This document shows positions 8,285 through 18,061 of a DNA stretch of 64,000 nucleotides, in pieces. This DNA comes from Deltaproteobacteria bacterium PRO3. Its GTDB lineage: Bacteria > UBA10199 > DSSB01. Each line of letters begins with the position of its first letter. Within the stretch, counting starts at the first letter, position 1. The translations under genes were made by a program, and so were the position numbers. The notes under the pieces are model-generated. The model worked only from the letters and a program-made list of their open reading frames with translations. It was not told where the DNA came from and did not search any database. The stretch spans positions 1 to 64,000 of the forward strand of contig SZOV01000002.1 in the NCBI GenBank assembly GCA_030263375.1, read 5' to 3'.

Positions 8285-8411
8285 CCTTTCGCCGGGCGGT
8301 CCGGGGCCTTGCCGAAAAAACTCCAAGCATTTCGGCCGCGCGCCTCCGCGGGGCCCGACGGCCTCCGCCTTGCATTCCCTTTCCGCGAACCTGTTGCGAA
8401 AGGAGCCTGCA

Positions 8412-9320
8412 ATGCGAAACTATCTTTTCCTGGCCCTCTGGGCCGCGACCTTGGCCTCCCCTTCCCTCTCCCTTGCCGCCTTGGAATCCCGTTATGTGGA
8501 GCCCGATCCGATTCTCATGGAGGAGATCCGCGAGCTCTTCCCCGAGGGCCGGGAGGTCGCGCCGCGGCTGCTGGACTTCCGGATCGATCCCAACCTCCAC
8601 CTGTATCGCGAGGCGGAGATCGAGGTGACCTTTCTCTGGGAAGGCGCCGGCTTCCAAAATTCCTTCGGATATTTTCTCTACCAGGACCTCGACGCTGACG
8701 GCCGCATCTCGGAATCCGAGATCACCCTTCGGAAAATCTTATGGGAGAACGCCTCGCAGGCCGGCAGCGGCGGCGAGCTGCGCAGCGGGGACACCTCGGT
8801 GTTGGGAAAATTTCCGGCCGGGACGCGGATGGGCTTCTTCCTCGAGGCGAACGGATTTCGCGACTTAAACGCCACGTATTATACCTTGGACGGCCTCAAT
8901 CCCGACGGCCACCGCCACTTGGCGATGCTGGCCACCGAAGACCGCGGGCAAATCATCCTGGGCATCGAGGACCTGCCCTGGGAAAGATCGGACCGGGATT
9001 TCAACGACCTGTTGTTTACCATCCGGGCCGACCCGCGGGAGGCCTTGGAGGAGGCGATCGATTCGGGTCATATCCCGGTCGACGGCAGTCCGGAACCCGC
9101 GCCGCCGTCCCCGGATCTCCCCCAGTCTCCGGAAAAAATCGTGGGGATCCCCGAGCCGTCGCTGGAGACCACCGCCTCCGCCCCCGCCTATCTGGAGGGG
9201 AGCGGCCTGGGTTGTCGGCTTTCTCCCGCCTCTCAGGAGACGGTCGAGCGCTACGCCTGGTGCCTGCAGTGGGCGGGCCTCGCCTATCTGTATTGCAAGC
9301 GCCGAGGCAAGACGCCTTGA
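8412..9320 (+). CDS. Secreted DUF4114-like protein with EF-hand loop, 302 aa
   Basis: The ATG at 8412 follows a GAAAGGAG box and starts a Sec signal peptide (MRNYLFLALWAATLASPSLSLA, cleavage near residue 22). Residues about 92-103 (DLDADGRISESE) fit a calcium-binding EF-hand loop, D-x-D-x-D-G-x-I-x-x-x-E. Residues about 150-215 carry the DUF4114 signature, ending in DRDFNDLLFTI. A Pro-rich linker (about 220-260) precedes a C-terminal segment with two Cys. DUF4114 is found in exported, often cell-surface, proteins. The function is unknown; calcium binding is inferred. Confidence 0.8.
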   Translation: MRNYLFLALWAATLASPSLSLAALESRYVEPDPILMEEIRELFPEGREVAPRLLDFRIDPNLHLYREAEIEVTFLWEGAGFQNSFGYFLYQDLDADGRISESEITLRKILWENASQAGSGGELRSGDTSVLGKFPAGTRMGFFLEANGFRDLNATYYTLDGLNPDGHRHLAMLATEDRGQIILGIEDLPWERSDRDFNDLLFTIRADPREALEEAIDSGHIPVDGSPEPAPPSPDLPQSPEKIVGIPEPSLETTASAPAYLEGSGLGCRLSPASQETVERYAWCLQWAGLAYLYCKRRGKTP

Positions 9321-9406
9321 AGGCCGCGCTAGCGGAAGCGTAAGCGCCAAGACGCGCGAGAACACGGAACGCTATCCGGCGCTAAATAATCGGCTTACGA
9401 AAGCGC

Positions 9407-9940
9407 TTAGGGATTCCCGCCGCCGGGACGACGAAAGGGAGCGGGGATCGAGGGAAGACTGGGAAGCCGCAAGGGTCCCGTAGGATTGGGCGTATCGGGG
9501 CGCGGACCCTCCGGCGGACGGAAGATGGGCGGCAGGCGCAAGGGGCCCTGCAAAATCGGCGGCAGATTGCTGCGCGGCGCCTCGGGGGGCCGGGGGTTGG
9601 GATTTCGCGGGGCCGCCGGGCGGTTGGCCTGACGGGCCACGTCTTCGGAGTCGCGAAGGTATTGGTCGCGTTCCGCGCTTCGGCGCCAGGCATCGTCGTC
9701 CGACCTCATCCTCGAGGATCGAGCGGCGTGGTGGTCTCCCCCCTCATAGTCGCCGGCGCCTCCCCTTCTACGCCCTGCGGAATTGCCGCCGCTGAAGGGC
9801 TCATCGGGCAATCGGGAGTGATAATCGGGCGCGGAACGGGGGTTGAATGAGGCGTAATTGTCCCCGCCAGAGGCCCCGCCTCCGCCCGGGAACAGGATTG
9901 ACCGGGTTAACTCGCTGAATTGATTGTTAAACCAGTACAT
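9407..9940 (-). CDS. Hypothetical Pro/Arg/Gly-rich low-complexity protein, 177 aa
   Basis: The frame is open from an ATG at 9940. The product is dominated by Gly/Ser/Asp then Pro/Arg stretches (LRLPPIFRPPEGPRPDTPN, LRLPSLPSIPAPFRRP) and looks disordered. It has no signal peptide, membrane segment or recognisable domain. GC-rich DNA makes long chance frames common. I keep it because no better gene occupies the region and the N-terminus MYWFNNQFSELTRSILF is not low complexity. Confidence 0.4.
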   Translation of the reverse strand: MYWFNNQFSELTRSILFPGGGGASGGDNYASFNPRSAPDYHSRLPDEPFSGGNSAGRRRGGAGDYEGGDHHAARSSRMRSDDDAWRRSAERDQYLRDSEDVARQANRPAAPRNPNPRPPEAPRSNLPPILQGPLRLPPIFRPPEGPRPDTPNPTGPLRLPSLPSIPAPFRRPGGGNP

Positions 9941-10013
9941 GGCCTAGGCTCCGCGAACTCAAAGATTCGTCCCAGGGATTATCGGCGTAAAACTCATACT
10001 AGATGCCAATTTT

Positions 10014-10751
10014 TTATGTCAAAGCCTTTTGACCCCGCCACCAGCGGACCTGCCGGCAGATCCCCCGGAAGATCCTCACCTCCTTGTCGGTAGGCCGGGC
10101 CCGGTTGAAGAGCTGCCTGAGCAGGCGCATGAGATGCTTGGGGTTTTGCTTGTTTAAAAAGCCGATCTCGCCCAAGAGCGCGCCCAGATCCTCGTACATG
10201 GCCTCGAGGGCCTCCAGTTTGGCGGCCTTTTTCTCGGCGGGGACGGAGCTCTTCCGCGCCAGGATGCCGGAGGTCGCCAAATACAGCTCGTAGGCGATCA
10301 CCATCACGGCCTGCGCCAGGTTGAGGGAGGGAAAGGCCTTGTGGCTGGGGATGTGGATCATCCGCTGGCAGAGCGCGACGTCGTCGTTGAGCAGACCGCT
10401 GTCCTCGGGGCCGAAGACCAGCGCGACCTTGTAGCGCGGCGGAAATTTCTGCGCGGCCTCGGCGAAGCCGCGGGGCTCGGTCCAGTTGCCCCGCTCGCGG
10501 CCCTTGCGCCGCGAGGTGCCGACGACGAGGTCGAAGCCGGCCACCGCCGCTTTCAAATCGGAAAACACCTTGGACTTTTTCAAGACGTCTTGCGCGTGGG
10601 CCGCCATCTTGCGGGCCTCGAGGTCCTCCCTGTCGGCCTTGGGCGCGACCAGGCGCAGGTCTTTCAGCCCCATGTTTTTCATGGCGCGGGCGACGGAGCC
10701 GAGATTGCCGGAGAAGAGCGGTCGGACGAGGATCACGGAAAAGGAGGCCAC
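10014..10751 (-). CDS. trmJ: TrmH/TrmJ-family RNA 2'-O-methyltransferase
   Basis: 245-residue SPOUT methyltransferase. TrmJ methylates the ribose 2'-OH at position 32 of several tRNAs using SAM. Motif 1 (LVRPLFSGNLGSVARAMKNMGL), motif 2 (LVFGPEDSGLLNDDV) and motif 3 (IPSHKAFPSLNLAQAVMVIAYELY) of the SPOUT knot are all present. The C-terminal extension (about 165-245) is the TrmJ-type helical part. It lies six bases downstream of ftsK and is probably co-transcribed with it. Assignment to TrmJ rather than another TrmH-like enzyme is likely, not certain. Confidence 0.85.
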   Translation of the reverse strand: MASFSVILVRPLFSGNLGSVARAMKNMGLKDLRLVAPKADREDLEARKMAAHAQDVLKKSKVFSDLKAAVAGFDLVVGTSRRKGRERGNWTEPRGFAEAAQKFPPRYKVALVFGPEDSGLLNDDVALCQRMIHIPSHKAFPSLNLAQAVMVIAYELYLATSGILARKSSVPAEKKAAKLEALEAMYEDLGALLGEIGFLNKQNPKHLMRLLRQLFNRARPTDKEVRIFRGICRQVRWWRGQKALT

Positions 10752-10757
10752 GGCGGA

Positions 10758-13160
10758 TCAGCCCTCGGTCCCGTAGCCGCGGGCCAGGACCTCGCGGCCC
10801 TTCGCGCCCATCGGGGCGCTGACGATGCCCTCGGCCTCCATGCGTTCGATCATGCGGGCGGCGCGGTTGTAGCCGATGCGCAGGCGGCGCTGGACCATGC
10901 TGATCGAGGCCTGGCCGGTCTCGGTGACCACGGCCACGGCCTGGTCGTAGAGCTCGTCGCTCTCCTCGTCCATGCCGTCGGGACCGGCCTCGGTCGGGTC
11001 CTTCATGTTCATGATCTCTTCGTTGTAGACCGGGCGGCCCTGGCTCTTGAGGTGGTCGACGATGCGCAGCACCTCTTGGTCGCTGACGTAGGCGCCGTGC
11101 ACCCGCATCTGCTTGGAGAGGCCGGGCGGGATGAAGAGCATGTCGCCGTTGCCCAAGAGGTGCTCGGCGCCGATCGAGTCCAAAATGGTGCGCGAGTCGT
11201 GCTTGCTGGTCACCTTGAAGGCGATGCGCGAGGGAAAGTTCGCCTTGATGATGCCGGTGATGACGTCGACGGAGGGGCGTTGCGTCGCGAGGATCATGTG
11301 GATGCCGGCGGCGCGGGCCATCTGGGCCAGGCGGGTGATGTACTCCTCGACCTCGCGCCCGGCGACCATCATGAGATCGGCCAACTCGTCGATGATGATG
11401 ACGATGTAAGGCAGCTTGGCGTCGTGCACGATCGGCATCTCGCCCTCGGCCACCGGCGCGGCCGGATGGTCCTTGAAGCCTCCCTTTTCGAACTTCTTGT
11501 TGTAGCCGGCGATGTTCCGCACCTGCCCGTCCGAGAGCAGGCGGTAGCGCCGCTCCATCTCGGCCACCGCCCAGCGCAGCGACATCGCCGCCTTCTTCGG
11601 CTGGGTCACGACCGGCAGCAGGAGGTGCGGGATGTTGGCGTAGATCGAGAGCTCGAGCATCTTCGGGTCGATGAAGATAAAGCGGACGTCCTCGGGCGTG
11701 TTGCGCAGCAGGAGGCTCAAGATGAAAGAATTCAAGCCCACCGATTTACCCGCGCCGGTCGCGCCCGCGACCAAGAGGTGGGGCATCTTCGCCAGGTCGG
11801 CGACGACCGGGATGCCCTCGATGTTTTTGCCTAAGGCCAGGGTCAGCTTGGACTCGGCCTTTTGGAAGCGGGCATCGGCGACGATCTCTTTATAATAGAC
11901 GGTCTCGCGCTCGTGATTGGGGATCTCGATGCCGATCGCCGGCTTGCCCGGCAGCGGCGCCACGATGCGCACCGGGCGCCCGCCCATGGAAAGCGAGAGG
12001 TCGTCGACCAGGTTGGTGACCTTGTTGACCTTGACGCCGGCTGCGGGCTCGAACTCGTACATCGTGACGACGGGGCCGGGATGGATCTCGGTGACCCGAC
12101 CCTCGACGTTGTAGTCGCGGAGCTTGCTCTCGAGCAGCAGTGAGGAGGCCTTCAGGCTCTCCTCGTCGACGGTCTGATCAGCGGCGCTGGGGGGCACCGG
12201 ATCGAGCAAGGCGATGGGGGGCAGTTCGAAGTCGCCGGAAAGCTTCTGGATGGGGAGCTGGTCGTCCTTCTTGCTGTCGTTCTTGACCGGGGCCCGCTGG
12301 AAGATCTTCGGCTCGGCGCCGCCGGGCGCGGCCGGGGCGGGGGGCGCCACGGGACGCAGGGCCGGGGGTGGCGCCTCGGGGGCGCGAGGCGCGGCAGCCT
12401 CCGCGGGCTTGGGCTCGGAACCGTCGATGCGTTTCGGCAGGTTGATCTTCGGCTTGGGGGCGGGCATGGCGGCGCGGGCCTGGACCTGCGCCTCTTTCTC
12501 TTCCCGCTCCTTCTCCTGCCGGCGCTTTTCCAAAAACTTCTCCCAGCGGGCGCGGTAGATGGTGGCGAGCGAGGCCAGCTTGCGGCCGATGCCGGCGAAA
12601 AAGAGCCGGACCTGCTCGGCCAGATCGACCAGGGAAATCTTGGTGCCCCAGATGAAGGCGAGCAGGCCCACCGAGATCACCAGGAGATAGGATCCGACGT
12701 CGCTTAGGTAGCGCCGCAGCTGCTCGCCGATCACCGCCCCGATCAGTCCTCCGGCCAGCGTGTTGTGGCCGAAGAGGGAGACGGTGTTCCATTTGAGCTG
12801 GAAGAGCACCGAGGCCATGACCAGGGCTAAGACCAGCAGGAGGGCCTCCGGGAGGCGGATACGCTCGCGCTTCTTGGTGAAGCAAAGGTAGGCCGCCAGG
12901 ATGAGGAAGGAGGCGATGAGAAAGCTGCCCAACCCGAAGCCGGAGATCAGCAGGTCGGCCAAGTAGGAGCCGATCAGCCCGCCGTAGTTGCGGACCTCTT
13001 TGCTGCCCGCCGCCGAATTGAGGGAGGGATCGAGCGGCGAATAGGAATAGAGGCAGATCAGGACGAAGATCCCCAGGGTCATCGCGATGATGCCGAGGAT
13101 CTCGTGGAGGTAGCCGCGGGATTCGGGTAGATTTTCCTTTTCGGGGTTTTTTTTCGCCAT
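10758..13160 (-). CDS. ftsK: DNA translocase FtsK/SpoIIIE
   Basis: 800 residues. The N-terminal part (about 20-175) has four hydrophobic segments that anchor it at the septum. A Pro/Ala-rich linker covers about 215-310. The RecA-like motor follows, with Walker A GATGAGKS (about 464-471), Walker B YIVIIIDELADLMM and GIHMILATQRPSVDVITG. The C-terminal gamma winged helix (DQAVAVVTETGQASISMVQRRLRIGYNRAARMIE, about 720-785) is the part that reads KOPS DNA signals. It clears chromosome ends through the closing septum. It lies downstream of ftsZ on the same strand. Confidence 0.96.
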   Translation of the reverse strand: MAKKNPEKENLPESRGYLHEILGIIAMTLGIFVLICLYSYSPLDPSLNSAAGSKEVRNYGGLIGSYLADLLISGFGLGSFLIASFLILAAYLCFTKKRERIRLPEALLLVLALVMASVLFQLKWNTVSLFGHNTLAGGLIGAVIGEQLRRYLSDVGSYLLVISVGLLAFIWGTKISLVDLAEQVRLFFAGIGRKLASLATIYRARWEKFLEKRRQEKEREEKEAQVQARAAMPAPKPKINLPKRIDGSEPKPAEAAAPRAPEAPPPALRPVAPPAPAAPGGAEPKIFQRAPVKNDSKKDDQLPIQKLSGDFELPPIALLDPVPPSAADQTVDEESLKASSLLLESKLRDYNVEGRVTEIHPGPVVTMYEFEPAAGVKVNKVTNLVDDLSLSMGGRPVRIVAPLPGKPAIGIEIPNHERETVYYKEIVADARFQKAESKLTLALGKNIEGIPVVADLAKMPHLLVAGATGAGKSVGLNSFILSLLLRNTPEDVRFIFIDPKMLELSIYANIPHLLLPVVTQPKKAAMSLRWAVAEMERRYRLLSDGQVRNIAGYNKKFEKGGFKDHPAAPVAEGEMPIVHDAKLPYIVIIIDELADLMMVAGREVEEYITRLAQMARAAGIHMILATQRPSVDVITGIIKANFPSRIAFKVTSKHDSRTILDSIGAEHLLGNGDMLFIPPGLSKQMRVHGAYVSDQEVLRIVDHLKSQGRPVYNEEIMNMKDPTEAGPDGMDEESDELYDQAVAVVTETGQASISMVQRRLRIGYNRAARMIERMEAEGIVSAPMGAKGREVLARGYGTEG

Positions 13161-13197
13161 TCGCTTGTCTTATCAGTTCCGCGTCTTTGCGGAATCC

Positions 13198-13225
13198 GTA
13201 GGGGTCGTTCGCGAACGGCCCCTAC
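13198..13225. repeat. Dispersed hairpin repeat, copy 1 (divergent)
   Basis: GTAGGGG-TCGTTC-GCGAACG-GCCCCTAC, an inverted repeat related to the copies at 55,219, 59,435, 60,344 and 62,805. It lies in the 118-base gap between ftsZ and ftsK. Confidence 0.6.
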
Positions 13226-13278
13226 CGAATCGGCAAACAGATACGATTCGCGAAATCATAGCCCCAAATTCGCCAAAA

Positions 13279-14601
13279 CTAGTCAGCCTGCTTCCGCAAA
13301 AAGGTCGGGATGTCGTACTCGTCTTGGCTCATGTCCACGACGCCGATCTCCGCGACCAGCTTCTTGAGCTCGCTCATCTCGCCGCCGGCCCGGCTTTTCA
13401 GCAGGTCGTACTGCTTTTCGCCGTCGTCCTCGTGCATCGCCGCCTCGCGGGAGAAAAACTTGGCCCGGATGTCCGCCTGCGGCATCTCGCGGCGCTCGGC
13501 GACGGGCGCCGACTCGACCGGCGCGGCCGGCTGGGAACGAATGACGACGGGGGTGGGAGGCGGCGGAGCGGCGTGGGTCGCGGCGCTGTGAACGTTCTTG
13601 TATTTCGGCAGGGTGGTCGCGGGCGCGTAGGTGGACTTCTTCACCTCTTTATTGAAGCCGGTCGCGATGACGGTGACGCGCAAGGCGTCCTTCATCCGCT
13701 CGTCGATGACCGCCCCGAAGATGATGTTGGCGTCCTCGTGAGCCTCTTGCTGGACGAGCTTGCTGGCCTCGTTGACCTCGAAGAGGGTCATATCGGAGGG
13801 GCCGGTGATGTTGATGATGATGCCGGTGGCGCCGTTGATGGAGACGTTCTCGAGCAGGGGCGAGCTGATCGCCTTCTGCGCGGCCTCCATGGCGCGGCTC
13901 TCGCCTTGGCCCATGCCCGTGCCCATCAGCGCCATGCCCATCTCGCCCATGATGGTGCGGACGTCGGCGAAGTCGAGGTTGATCAGGCCGGGGATGGTGA
14001 TCAGGTCGCTGATGCCCTTGACCGCCTGCAGGAGGACCTCGTCGGCCATCTTGAAGGTGTCGATCATCGGCGTGTCCTTGCCCGCGACGGTCAGCAGGCG
14101 CTCGTTGGGGATGACGATGAGGGTGTCGACGCTTTCCTTCAGCGACTCGATGCCGAGGTCGGCGTGCTTGGAGCGCTTCTTGCCCTCGAAGGCGAAGGGT
14201 CGCGTGACGACGCCGACGGTCAAGGCCCCCAGCTCTTTGGCGACCTTGGCGATGACCGGCGCCGCGCCGGTGCCGGTGCCGCCGCCCATTCCGCAGGTGA
14301 TGAAGACCATGTCCGAGCCGCCCAAGACCTCGGCGATGGTCGCCTGGTCTTCCATAGCGGCGTTCCGCCCGACTTCGGGGTTGGCGCCCGCGCCTAATCC
14401 TTTGGTCGCCTTGGTGCCGATCTGGATCTTGATCGGGGCCTCGGAGTACTTGAGCGCCTGCACGTCGGTGTTGGCCGCCACGAAATCGACGCCGTCGAGT
14501 TTGGCCCGGATCATGGTGTTGACCGCGTTGCCGCCGCCGCCGCCGACGCCGATGACCTTGATCTTTGCGTTTTGGGCGAGATTTTCTTCGAATTCGAACA
14601 T
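13279..14601 (-). CDS. ftsZ: Cell division protein FtsZ
   Basis: 440 residues from the ATG at 14601, chosen for its GGAGGAG box and the conserved start MFEFEE. FtsZ is the tubulin-like GTPase that forms the division ring. Seen: [17 protein letters not shown], the GTP-binding loop [11 protein letters not shown] (about 108-118), and T7-loop region [14 protein letters not shown] variable Pro/Ala linker follows (about 330-420). The C-terminal peptide [11 protein letters not shown] is the FtsA/ZipA docking tail. It is separated from ftsA by a plus-strand gene, so it probably has its own promoter. Confidence 0.97.
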   Translation of the reverse strand: MFEFEENLAQNAKIKVIGVGGGGGNAVNTMIRAKLDGVDFVAANTDVQALKYSEAPIKIQIGTKATKGLGAGANPEVGRNAAMEDQATIAEVLGGSDMVFITCGMGGGTGTGAAPVIAKVAKELGALTVGVVTRPFAFEGKKRSKHADLGIESLKESVDTLIVIPNERLLTVAGKDTPMIDTFKMADEVLLQAVKGISDLITIPGLINLDFADVRTIMGEMGMALMGTGMGQGESRAMEAAQKAISSPLLENVSINGATGIIINITGPSDMTLFEVNEASKLVQQEAHEDANIIFGAVIDERMKDALRVTVIATGFNKEVKKSTYAPATTLPKYKNVHSAATHAAPPPPTPVVIRSQPAAPVESAPVAERREMPQADIRAKFFSREAAMHEDDGEKQYDLLKSRAGGEMSELKKLVAEIGVVDMSQDEYDIPTFLRKQAD

Positions 14602-15129
14602 GGGATCTCTCCTCCAGGCGCCGCCGACGTCGCAAAGCGGACGCATGAGCTTGATGTTGTCGATGGATATGGGAAACGCCCGGGGCGTTTTTAGGGACCT
14701 GAAAGAGATGAAGAAAGGGATTGGAAGAGATCCCCGTCTTTCCAAAAAAACCTATACTGAATTTTTATATATTCCCAACTAAAAAATTTCACCAGAGAGG
14801 ATCGAAATTCCAAGCGTTTTTTTTCCAAAGCCCACCAAAAACAGGCATGGAGATTTTCCTACGTCGGCAAAGCTTGTTACGAAATAGTTTAAAAGTGATC
14901 CTTTATGTTTGGGAATGAATGCCCATTTTATTTTTAAAGAGAGCTTTCCATGACAAGTCCTTACCCGCTCCTTGTCATTCGGCCTAAGTCCCTTTAGACT
15001 GGGGATTTCAAGGGGATATTTATAGGGTTTCGATTTTCTATTGGGATTAAAAGACTCAATTAATTTTTAATCTTGGCGACCGGTTTCGGGTTTGTCTGGG
15101 GCAAGCCCTTCGGTTTCAAAGGGGGGTGT
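14602..15129. other. AT-rich divergent intergenic region upstream of ftsZ
   Basis: 528 bases without a credible gene. It should contain the ftsZ promoter (minus strand) and that of the plus-strand gene at 15130. Stretches such as TTTTTATATATTCCC near 14,763 and AATTAATTTTTAATC near 15,055 are AT-rich, but I cannot assign a -35/-10 pair with confidence. No tRNA or clear hairpin was seen. Confidence 0.5.
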
Positions 15130-15957
15130 ATGCTTGAAAAAATAAAAAAACGGAAACTCATGTATCCATGGGTAGTCGGAACCGGGATCCTTTTCATTTT
15201 TTCCGCCCGGGCCCTCGCCCAGGAAAATTTAGAAATTCAAACTGACTTACGCCCGTCCCAGATCGACCTCATTAAGCCTATCCGTGGCGAATTGACGGCA
15301 CCCCCTAAGCCCAGCCCACAGGAATTATCGGGCACTCCGATCCAGCGGACTATCCAGGATAATCTGCTAGAACGGATCAGGATCCCCTTAGATCCTTGCG
15401 TAGAGAACAAAGACCAATTCCTAAAAATGGAATGGTGCAGCAGTTTATATTCCTACCTAGTCAATTTAAAGGCTTCGCAGGACCCGGTATTTAAAGCCGT
15501 CGGCCCATTAAGCACCGGGGGGACCATCACCCACTATTGTTATAAGCTGGGGAGAGATGCCGGTGAAAGGGCCCAAATTTCCATGCTCTTGACGGAATGC
15601 GTGAAAGGCATCCCCCGGACCCAAGACTGGGTCGACCCTGTCACCAAGCAATGCATGAATCCCCTATCAACAAAATACGGAAAGGCCGTGGTCGTCCTGA
15701 TTGATAATCCGACCGCCATGTGCGACTTCGCCAAAGTTGCAGGACAGATAAATGACAATCTCGGAGAGACCTTTCATGACGTCGTGACCGATCCCTCCGG
15801 TAATTGCGTGGAAGGAAAAAGTATATTCGCACACGATTATTGGGATCTGGATCTCTCCAAATACGTGGGTGTTTGCGTCACCGAGGCCTACAAAACTTAC
15901 TCCATTGAGGACGGCGCAAGGGTCTGCGACAACAAATGCTTCGAATGGGCCAAATAA
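15130..15957 (+). CDS. Secreted protein with multiple Cys, 275 aa, unknown
   Basis: The ATG at 15130 follows an AAAGGGGGG box. The start MLEKIKKRKLMYPWVVGTGILFIFSARALAQ is a Sec signal peptide with cleavage after ALA-Q near residue 31. The mature protein has eight or more Cys spread over residues about 100-270 (for example LDPCVENKD, MEWCSS, THYCYKLG, CVKGIP, NCVEGKS, CVTEAY, CDNKCF), suggesting disulphides in the periplasm or outside. No family recognised. It is encoded against the division genes on both sides (ftsA, ftsZ). Confidence 0.7.
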   Translation: MLEKIKKRKLMYPWVVGTGILFIFSARALAQENLEIQTDLRPSQIDLIKPIRGELTAPPKPSPQELSGTPIQRTIQDNLLERIRIPLDPCVENKDQFLKMEWCSSLYSYLVNLKASQDPVFKAVGPLSTGGTITHYCYKLGRDAGERAQISMLLTECVKGIPRTQDWVDPVTKQCMNPLSTKYGKAVVVLIDNPTAMCDFAKVAGQINDNLGETFHDVVTDPSGNCVEGKSIFAHDYWDLDLSKYVGVCVTEAYKTYSIEDGARVCDNKCFEWAK

Positions 15958-15978
15958 CGCCGTTCTAAAATGAAATCC

Positions 15979-17205
15979 TTAAAAAATCTCCCCGAACCAC
16001 TCTTTCATCCGCCCCTTCACCTTGTGGTAGATGTTGGATTCGCGGACCTTGAAGCGGTGGGTGTCGTTGCCCTTGCTGCCGGCGATCACCAAGCCGACGC
16101 CGGTGGCGTACATGGGGCTCTTGACCACGTCGACCAGGCCGCCGATGGCGCGGGGGGTGCCGCGGCGGACGGGCATGTTGAAGACCTGCTCGGCCAGCTC
16201 GGGCATGCCCTCGAGGATGGTGCTACCGCCGGTGATGACCACGCCGCTGGCGATGCGGTCGTCGTAGCCGGACTTGATAATCTCTTGGCGGACCAGAGAG
16301 AAGATCTCCTCGACCCGCGGCTCGATGATCTCGGACAAGATTTGGCGCGAGAGGATGCGCGGCTTGCGCCCGCCTACCGAGGGAACCTCGATGGTCTCGT
16401 CTTTCTGCACCATTGAACTCAAGGCGCAGCCGTATTTCTGCTTGATGCGCTCGGCCTCACCGGCCGGGGTGCGCAGGCCCACCGCCACGTCGTTGGTGAC
16501 GTGGTTGCCGCCGAGGGTCAGGACCGAGGTGTGGACCACCGCGCCCTCGGAGAAGACGACGATGTCGGTGGTGCCGCCGCCGATGTCGACCAAGGCCACG
16601 CCCAGCTCTTTTTCGTCGGGGGTGAGCACGGCCTCGGCCGAGGCCAGGGGCTGCAGGATGATGTCGGCGACGTTGAGGCCGCAACGGTTGGCACACTTGA
16701 CGATGTTTTGCGCGCTGGTCACCGCCGCGGTCACGATGTGGACCTTGGCCTCGAGCCTCACCCCGGACATGCCGAGGGGCTCTTTGATGCCATCTTGGTC
16801 GTCGATGATGTACTCTTGGGGAATGACGTGAATGACCTCGCGGTCCAGCGGGATGGCCACCGCCTGGGCGGCGTCGATCACCCGGACCAAGTCGTTTTCG
16901 CCGACCTCTTTGTCCTTGACCGCCACGATGCCATGGGAATTGAGGCCTTTGATGTGCCCGCCGGCGATGCCCGCGTAAACCGAAGTGATGTCGCAGCCGG
17001 CGACCAGCTCGGCCTCGCTCACGGCCCGCTTGATCGAGTCGACGGTCGACTCGATGTTGATGACCACGCCCTTGCGCAGCCCCTTGCTGGGGTGGGAGCC
17101 GATCCCGATGATGTCGATGCCGTCCTCGGTGACCTCACCGACGATGGCGCACACCTTCGTCGTGCCGATATCGAGGCCGACGATCAGGTCTTCTTTCTTG
17201 GCCAT
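15979..17205 (-). CDS. ftsA: Cell division protein FtsA
   Basis: 408 residues, actin-like ATPase that tethers FtsZ to the membrane. Seen: LIVGLDIGTTKVCAIVGEV (phosphate 1), the SHS2-type inserted 1C domain (about 85-165), DIGGGTTDIVVF (phosphate 2), and GVVITGGSTILEGM (adenosine). The C-terminus HKVKGRMKEWFGEIF is an amphipathic membrane-targeting helix. It follows ftsQ by 67 bases on the minus strand. Its 3' end is 21 bases from the convergent secreted-protein gene. Confidence 0.96.
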   Translation of the reverse strand: MAKKEDLIVGLDIGTTKVCAIVGEVTEDGIDIIGIGSHPSKGLRKGVVINIESTVDSIKRAVSEAELVAGCDITSVYAGIAGGHIKGLNSHGIVAVKDKEVGENDLVRVIDAAQAVAIPLDREVIHVIPQEYIIDDQDGIKEPLGMSGVRLEAKVHIVTAAVTSAQNIVKCANRCGLNVADIILQPLASAEAVLTPDEKELGVALVDIGGGTTDIVVFSEGAVVHTSVLTLGGNHVTNDVAVGLRTPAGEAERIKQKYGCALSSMVQKDETIEVPSVGGRKPRILSRQILSEIIEPRVEEIFSLVRQEIIKSGYDDRIASGVVITGGSTILEGMPELAEQVFNMPVRRGTPRAIGGLVDVVKSPMYATGVGLVIAGSKGNDTHRFKVRESNIYHKVKGRMKEWFGEIF

Positions 17206-17272
17206 GAATTGTCTCTCTCATCCCGAGCGGTTCGCACCTCGCGGGCCCTTCCCGGTCCAGGGGACGGCCCGT

Positions 17273-18061
17273 CTACAGCGTCATCAAGACCTTCCCGGGG
17301 TAGTTCAGGTCGATGGATGAGATGCGCGCGCTGGATTTTTGTACTTTATCCCAGATCTCTTCGAACTTTTTGATCTTATCGGGAAAATCCTTCAGTCCTA
17401 CCTTGATACTATACTTTTTCTTTTCTGGGTAGAGGGTAAATCCAATATTTTTTTCATAATGGATCTCGCTTAAGCCCAAATCCGCCGCGAAGGAGGCCTC
17501 GCGGAAGGCCTTTTGCAGCTGGGCCGCCGCCCGCATCGCCTCGCGGGAGCCCTGCGGGTCGGTCAGGATGCTCTCGTCGCTGAACCCGGAGAGTACGACC
17601 AAGTCGCGGCTCTCGTCGGAGTCGGTGATGTCTTTGAAGATCTCCCCCTCCTTGTCGACGTAGTAGAGCCGGCCGGCGTTGAGGACGAATTCGGGCAGGT
17701 GCTCGCGGATCTCCAGGACCAGGGTATGCGGGATCTGCCGCTGCACCGAGACAAATTTGAAATAAGGGTGCTGTTGGAGACGAAATTGCACGTCCTGCAC
17801 CTTGATCTTGAAGAGGTTGGTGCCGAGCTGCACCCCCGAGCGTCGGACGATCTCGGCCTCGCTCAGGCTTTGGGGATTGCCGGAGACCACGATCTTTTGC
17901 AGGTCGAAGAAGTCGAGGTAGGTCAGGGCCCTTCCGCCGCCCCAAACGAAGCCGCCGACCAGGGCCGCGACGAACAGGGCGCGCGCCAGCCACTTGAAGC
18001 GCCGTTGCCGGGCCTCTTTCTTGACGTTCTTCTTGCGCAATAGCGGGCCGCGCTTCTTCAT
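17273..18061 (-). CDS. ftsQ: Cell division protein FtsQ
   Basis: 262 residues from the ATG at 18061, which overlaps the ddl stop (ATGA). A basic cytoplasmic start (MKKRGPLLRKKNVKKEARQR) is followed by one membrane segment (about 24-42). Next is a POTRA domain (LDFFDLQKIVVSGNPQSLSEAEI to about 120) and the beta domain. FtsQ bridges FtsB/FtsL and other divisome parts in the periplasm. Sequence is weakly conserved, but position between ddl and ftsA makes the call firm. Confidence 0.92.
   Translation of the reverse strand: MKKRGPLLRKKNVKKEARQRRFKWLARALFVAALVGGFVWGGGRALTYLDFFDLQKIVVSGNPQSLSEAEIVRRSGVQLGTNLFKIKVQDVQFRLQQHPYFKFVSVQRQIPHTLVLEIREHLPEFVLNAGRLYYVDKEGEIFKDITDSDESRDLVVLSGFSDESILTDPQGSREAMRAAAQLQKAFREASFAADLGLSEIHYEKNIGFTLYPEKKKYSIKVGLKDFPDKIKKFEEIWDKVQKSSARISSIDLNYPGKVLMTL

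Noticed and set aside
8163-8657. A 164-codon minus-strand frame covering the terminator and the DUF4114 start
   Set aside because: It runs through the terminator hairpin and the perfect inverted repeat and opposes a gene with a clear signal peptide.
14602-14745. N-terminal extension of FtsZ to an ATG at 14745
   Set aside because: The added 48 residues are unlike FtsZ, and the ATG at 14601 has a strong ribosome-binding site and the conserved start.
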